From Fasciola hepatica (Eukaryota > Platyhelminthes > Trematoda > Plagiorchiida > Fasciolidae), in the NCBI GenBank assembly GCA_948099385.1, contig CANUEZ040000140.1, positions 3,596,001-3,660,000 of the forward strand: a stretch of 64,000 nt of DNA, written 5' to 3'. A program made the position numbers and the translations under genes. Every line of letters starts with the position of its first letter. Position 1 is the stretch's first letter. Under the pieces are notes generated by a model that was given only the letters and a program-made list of their open reading frames with translations, was not told the DNA's origin and ran no database searches. Below are positions 61,437 through 64,000 of the stretch, one piece after another.

Positions 61437-62798
61437 CTACAAAGGATGATGGGCGGAAATGAACGTACTACTGACTTAACACAGAACAGCTAGTGCAAAA
61501 TGTACCCGTGTTGTCCAAATTTATCGGACAAGTGAGTTCTATTCCCGGGTTTCTTAACAACATATTACGCCAAACCGCTGAAATATAAAATCGTATATAA
61601 CAAATAATTCTTAAGATTAGTTCTGTGGTGATCGATGACTAGTTTAAATTGTTTTGAATTTTTAAAATTATGAAGGCGAAGTTTACTACCGTTGGTATTT
61701 ACGGCTGATGAATAGATTCTGATTCTGCCATAGGTATTAAAAACAATGCAAACATTTCGAAAAAATCACGTTACCTTGAGCCAACAGCATATTTGCTGAA
61801 TGTACTGGGTGCGGTGAATTTGACTGCTATCTCGTAGTGGCAACATCAATAGGAAATAGTGAAAAAGGAAAGTCCAAAAGGAGTAAGAGAACTACAAATG
61901 ATGGTATAAAGTCGATAAGAAAATCTCGTGGATAAAAAGGCGCCACCGATCGTCACACCTAGCCATATCCTCTAATGTATCTAATCACTGAGTGGGAGGG
62001 TCCCTTGGACCCCACCTAAGAAATCTAACAAGCCGCTCATGGCCAAGTCCAATGGTGAGATTCTTCATACCTTTCTACCATGTCACCTATTGACCACCCT
62101 TGCTCATATTTCAGCCATTACCCACCTCAGCAAACATTGCGTGCCAAAGAGTCCCGCTAGGGGACATCAGCAGCACATGTCCCAACCATATCAGTTTGGT
62201 GAGCTTAAGCGTTTCATCTAATAATTTGGTCCATGAACCTAAGACACTCCACCGAACCCCAGTAATACTTATACGGTATTCCCACCAGATTCGAGCAAAT
62301 CTACGAAGACATCAGTATTCAAATACCGGTAATCTTCGCATGTCTCCCACCCACAGTGGCCATGTCCCCGAACAATACATTAGTACTGGTCTGACTGCTG
62401 CAGTGTATAGTCAATCCTTGATAGATAAACGGATGCCATGGGGACACCACAGATAACTCAGGTTGCTGAAAGCCAAACGAATCTTCTGTACACGCACAGA
62501 CGCTTCATCCGATATCCGACCATCGAGTGAAAGGCAGCTTCCCAGATAACAAAACGTTACATCACGTTTACTACGAATAAATGTCCCAGACAACAAGGTC
62601 ATATCTGCGTAATCTGCCAAACGTCCATTTTTTTACAGTGATGATGATCATAGTGAATGCGAGTAATGTGAAGAAAGCGACCGGGAAACACCAGCGACTA
62701 CATGGTTTATATGAGGTCTGATCCACTGTCGATAATGAAACTGTTAGTTTGCATCTAGATTTTCAGTAACGTAAACGTATCCGGACCTTCAAACTCAC
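61437..62798 (-). other. GSK3 intron
   Basis: Begins with donor GTGAGT (62798-62793) and ends with acceptor TTTGTAG, for a length of 1,362 bp. It is phase 1 (after the first base of a Glu codon). An RTE fragment fills 61790-62630. Confidence 0.8.
61790..62630 (-). pseudogene. RTE LINE 3' fragment inside the GSK3 intron
   Basis: Minus strand: the frame 62620-62411 reads DYADMTLLSGTF (RT catalytic region), then FCYLGSCLSLDGRISDEASV and LAFSNLSYLW. It continues through LMYCSGTWPLWVGDMRRL, YRCLRRFARIWWEYRIS, LGHVLLMSPSG and RWGPRDPPTQ to a 3' untranslated tail that aligns with 18740-18830. It contains several stops. The 5' truncation within RT and intact 3' end are typical of a LINE insertion. 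It lies in the sense orientation relative to the host gene. Confidence 0.85.
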
Positions 62799-62985
62799 CG
62801 TAGGGGGTGAAATTGAACAGCGGCGGTAGTGGTCGGTCATTAGGCAATCGAGTCTCTTCCATGCGAAGTTCGTCGAAGAACAAATGCATCATTGCCTGAA
62901 TCGGCTTCAACCGTTTGCTTGGAGTGTAATCCAGAAGTTGAGACACGAGCTGGACCGCGTCAGAAGGCACACGCGGACGGAAAAC
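62799..62985 (-). CDS. GSK3: Glycogen synthase kinase 3, end of kinase domain exon
   Basis: GSK3 is a cytosolic/nuclear Ser/Thr kinase acting in Wnt, insulin and developmental signalling. This 187-nt exon encodes kinase subdomain XI and the end of the domain: [20 protein letters not shown], then [14 protein letters not shown] with the conserved Arg, FFDELR, and [10 protein letters not shown]. This order and the FFDELR...PLFNFT pair are diagnostic for GSK3 among CMGC kinases. The acceptor TTTATAG precedes 62985, and the donor GTGAGT follows 62799. Reading through the donor gives a stop at 62755, probably unused, because the spliced join restores the family's Glu-Leu. Substitutions such as MMHLFF where relatives usually have a His-Pro/Ser before FF are lineage-specific. 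Earlier exons are not in view. Confidence 0.92.
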
Positions 62986-64000
62986 CTATAAAGTGGACGA
63001 TGGGGAATACGTAGAAAAAGAGCTATGATGGAATCATAATTCGTTTAGTGCATAAAACAGCCCACACAGTAGTCGTTAGGCAAAACGCGCATTCCGATAA
63101 GCAACAATATCGTAAAGAAAGAGAATTTAGAAAGGTTTTTGATTTCTGAGGTTAGAAGAACGACGCTGATCGTTGACAGTGCGATAATATTCACGTTTTC
63201 GGGAATGGATAAAAACGACGATGTGCGAGAACCACTGTCACGCCGAGAGGGCGGCGCACCTTCAACAGACTGTCAGTGGATGCTCGGCATTCACCATGAA
63301 AAATTCGGAAACAAGTGCAAGTCAGTAGTAAGGCGACAAAGAATTGTCAAGATGGAACGCAAGATCTGCAAGCGACTGATTGTGGTAGCATATCTATCGA
63401 TTATCACAATGACGCGATTGTTAAAAACAAACCTGAGGTTCCAGAAAGAGCTGGCGTGAAAGTGGCCGTTTGTTCAGCTTGTTGACAGCTATGCGACAGC
63501 GATCGAATGGCCAACAAATCACGCACCTTAGTGAGGCGAATCAATGCGAAGAAAAATCGTAACAACGCGATGGAGTGTGCAAAAGAGGCTAGATGGGTGA
63601 GGACTAACTCAGAGATGAACGAAGTGTTTTAGGATCCAAAGTTTGTTCAACAAGCCTGGTCGCTGCCGTTCATTTCTTAACCCTGATGCGCGAAAAAAGA
63701 TGATTGGAAATTTCGAAGTAGAATCTGAGAGTGAAAACCACAACAAAATGAAGGCATTTAAGGTGGATTGTAGAGTTGAAAATCGATCAGGATCACTTAT
63801 CGCGACTCAGGCGTGAAACGAGATTTCTATGAATCGTCTATGTCGAACATGTAAATGCCATAATTAAACCGTCGAAATGGACCTCGAATATGCGAGCTTC
63901 TCCCTGGCGTTCACTTCCATCAATGAAATTGTCTTCTTCTCACGCGGAAAAACATGATAATGCACTTTCGTCTGATAATAAATTGTCAGACATACATCAT
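62986..64000 (-). other. GSK3 intron, upstream exons not seen
   Basis: No further kinase motif (for example the HPW..V segment that should precede VFRPR) was found on the minus strand. A 106-codon plus-strand frame at 63139-63459 is unassigned. The sense strand is pyrimidine-rich in places. Confidence 0.5.

Overview
This is eukaryotic DNA: about 45% GC or less, gene-poor, rich in microsatellites, with split exons and many decayed transposons. The repeat set (a CsRn1-clade Ty3/gypsy element with its unusual Cys-His-Cys-Cys gag motif, RTE-type LINEs with long C-terminal tails, tRNA-derived SINEs, pogo/Tigger remnants) points to a parasitic flatworm, most likely a digenean trematode. The species cannot be named from this window. 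All family assignments come from reading translations by eye. No search was run. Layout, 1-8.4 kb: mostly unrecognised sequence, three (TA)n tracts, and a minus-strand gag-protease relic of a CsRn1-like element (6.84-8.1 kb). 8.4-15.1 kb: the most striking structure. A decayed Ty3/gypsy element on the plus strand (11.17-15.10 kb: LTR remnant, gag, protease, RT, RNase H, integrase, 3' LTR) carries a 2,406-bp segment, 12093-14498, that is present again in inverted orientation at 8381-10786. The arms were identical wherever I compared them base by base, except for one mismatch near the inner end, and all their translated frames match exactly. The spacer is 1,306 bp. 15.1-18.9 kb: an almost full-length but dead RTE LINE abuts the gypsy 3' LTR. 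18.9-36.5 kb: mostly unrecognised sequence with SINEs, a probable CR1-like LINE relic, a possible solo LTR and a small SINE-based fold-back. 36.56-38.68 kb: the 3' half of a CsRn1-clade element with an undamaged 447-codon integrase frame and a 3' LTR. 38.7-57.4 kb: unrecognised sequence with microsatellites, SINEs, a possible Penelope-like fragment, two pogo/Tigger relics and an RTE 5' fragment. 58.1-63 kb: an RTE 3' fragment, then the only host gene I can support: the last two visible exons of a glycogen synthase kinase 3 (shaggy/GSK3) homologue on the minus strand (62985-62799 and 61436-61018). They join in frame across a 1,362-bp intron that itself holds an RTE 3' fragment in the sense orientation. 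The upstream exons lie beyond the right edge, or in the last kilobase unrecognised. The genes do not form a pathway. One conserved signalling kinase ends here, and the rest is an intergenic transposon graveyard whose layering (gypsy duplication, abutting RTE, intronic RTE) is the main story.
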